Below, piece by piece: positions 58,196 through 58,333 of a DNA stretch of 58,333 bases (the first letter of the stretch is position 1; every line of letters starts with the position of its first letter). Source of the DNA: Lachnospiraceae bacterium (GTDB lineage: Bacteria > Bacillota > Clostridia > Lachnospirales > Lachnospiraceae); NCBI GenBank assembly GCA_017940415.1, contig JAGAYR010000031.1:1-58333 (forward strand). The letters are read 5' to 3'. Made by a program: the position numbers and the translations under genes. The notes below the pieces were generated by a model. That model saw only the letters and a list, made by a program, of their open reading frames with translations. It had not been told where the DNA came from and made no database searches.

Positions 58196-58333
58196 GTGCG
58201 CCTAGCGGCGCACGTTTCTAACGGGTTCAAGTCCCGAATCCGCCCGGTAGTGGGAAGGATATAGCCGAAGGCAAGGGTGTCCGCCGCGAGGCGGAATCTG
58301 AAGGAAGCTAAATGTGGGGAACATACTAACCCA
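58196..58333 (+). other. 5' part of a group II intron (cut by the window edge)
   Basis: The sequence starts with GTGCGCC, matching the group II intron 5' consensus GUGYG, forms a hairpin GTGCGCC/GGCGCAC, and continues with ACGGGTTCAAGTCCCG and GGATATAGCCGAAGGCAAGG, then GAATCTGAAGGAAGC, as in domain I of bacterial group II introns. It has been inserted 5 nt downstream of the repeat palindrome. The intron-encoded protein would lie beyond the window. Confidence 0.75.

Noticed and set aside
58220-58245. GGTTCAAGTCCCGAATCC as the T-arm of a tRNA
   Set aside because: No acceptor, D or anticodon arms can be built around it; the context matches a group II intron domain I.

Overview
The window looks like a chromosomal segment of a Gram-positive anaerobe of the Clostridia, most likely Lachnospiraceae. 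The reasons are the gene families present (tandem YitT proteins, PrsW proteases, M18 aminopeptidase, Dabb and macro-domain proteins, Cache chemoreceptors, hybrid kinases with Hpt domains, a GH3 enzyme), strong AGGAGG ribosome binding sites, and moderate GC. There is no rRNA, tRNA, CRISPR array or prophage. Both edges are mobile-element-like: an array of six 20-bp repeats at 11-130 (end of an IS-type element, inferred) and the 5' end of a group II intron from 58196.

Layout. 1-700: element end, an orphan promoter with twin operators whose gene has been destroyed, and a small membrane protein. 0.8-11.3 kb: housekeeping and membrane genes (MATE, two PrsW paralogues, YqeY, M18 peptidase, zinc-ribbon proteins, two YitT, TrmH-type methylase, DUF2809, Dabb) ending in FecR-like debris. 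11.4-12.8 kb: an XRE/HipA-like-kinase toxin-antitoxin candidate with a perfect operator. 12.9-14.4 kb: an ExbB/ExbD-type proton-channel operon. 14.5-17.5 kb: macro domain, small protein and SNF2 ATPase operon. 17.6-21.1 kb: HU, methyltransferase, ferredoxin-type aldo/keto reductase, membrane-anchored TIR-Sel1 protein. 21.2-27.7 kb: LRR/SLH surface protein, large hybrid kinase and solute-binding lipoprotein. 27.8-31.2 kb: orphan PilT, TraX-like relic and two paralogous lipoproteins, all behind one promoter type. 31.3-43.5 kb: metabolic and redox genes (three more oxidoreductases, GH3, nitroreductase), DUF5131, ThpR, antiporter, a lone CdiA-type nuclease domain, YbaK, GNAT and ATPase. 43.6-58.1 kb: two chemoreceptors, tandem MutS-like ATPases, a second HU, a FecR-like surface protein, a LytTR/membrane-protein pair and a divergent hybrid kinase.

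The strongest signals not explained by genes are three. (1) About fifteen copies of a REP-like palindromic repeat with core TGGGGACGCTA, many starting exactly at a stop codon, two of them arranged as REPIN-like inverted pairs with a 7-bp spacer. No transposase for it lies in the window. (2) Four promoters at 27.8-30.3 kb share direct CTTAAA repeats upstream of an extended -10, three of them with identical 48-nt spacing, implying one regulator. (3) AAGAGGTA repeats spaced 21 and 23 bp lie between the LytTR regulator and the hybrid kinase. The best candidates for little-described systems are the XRE-fusion/HipA-like module, the ExbB/ExbD-like operon in a Gram-positive, the macro/SNF2 operon and the MutS-like gene pair whose Walker B aspartates are both asparagine.

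All calls were made by reading the sequence; no database search or folding program was run.
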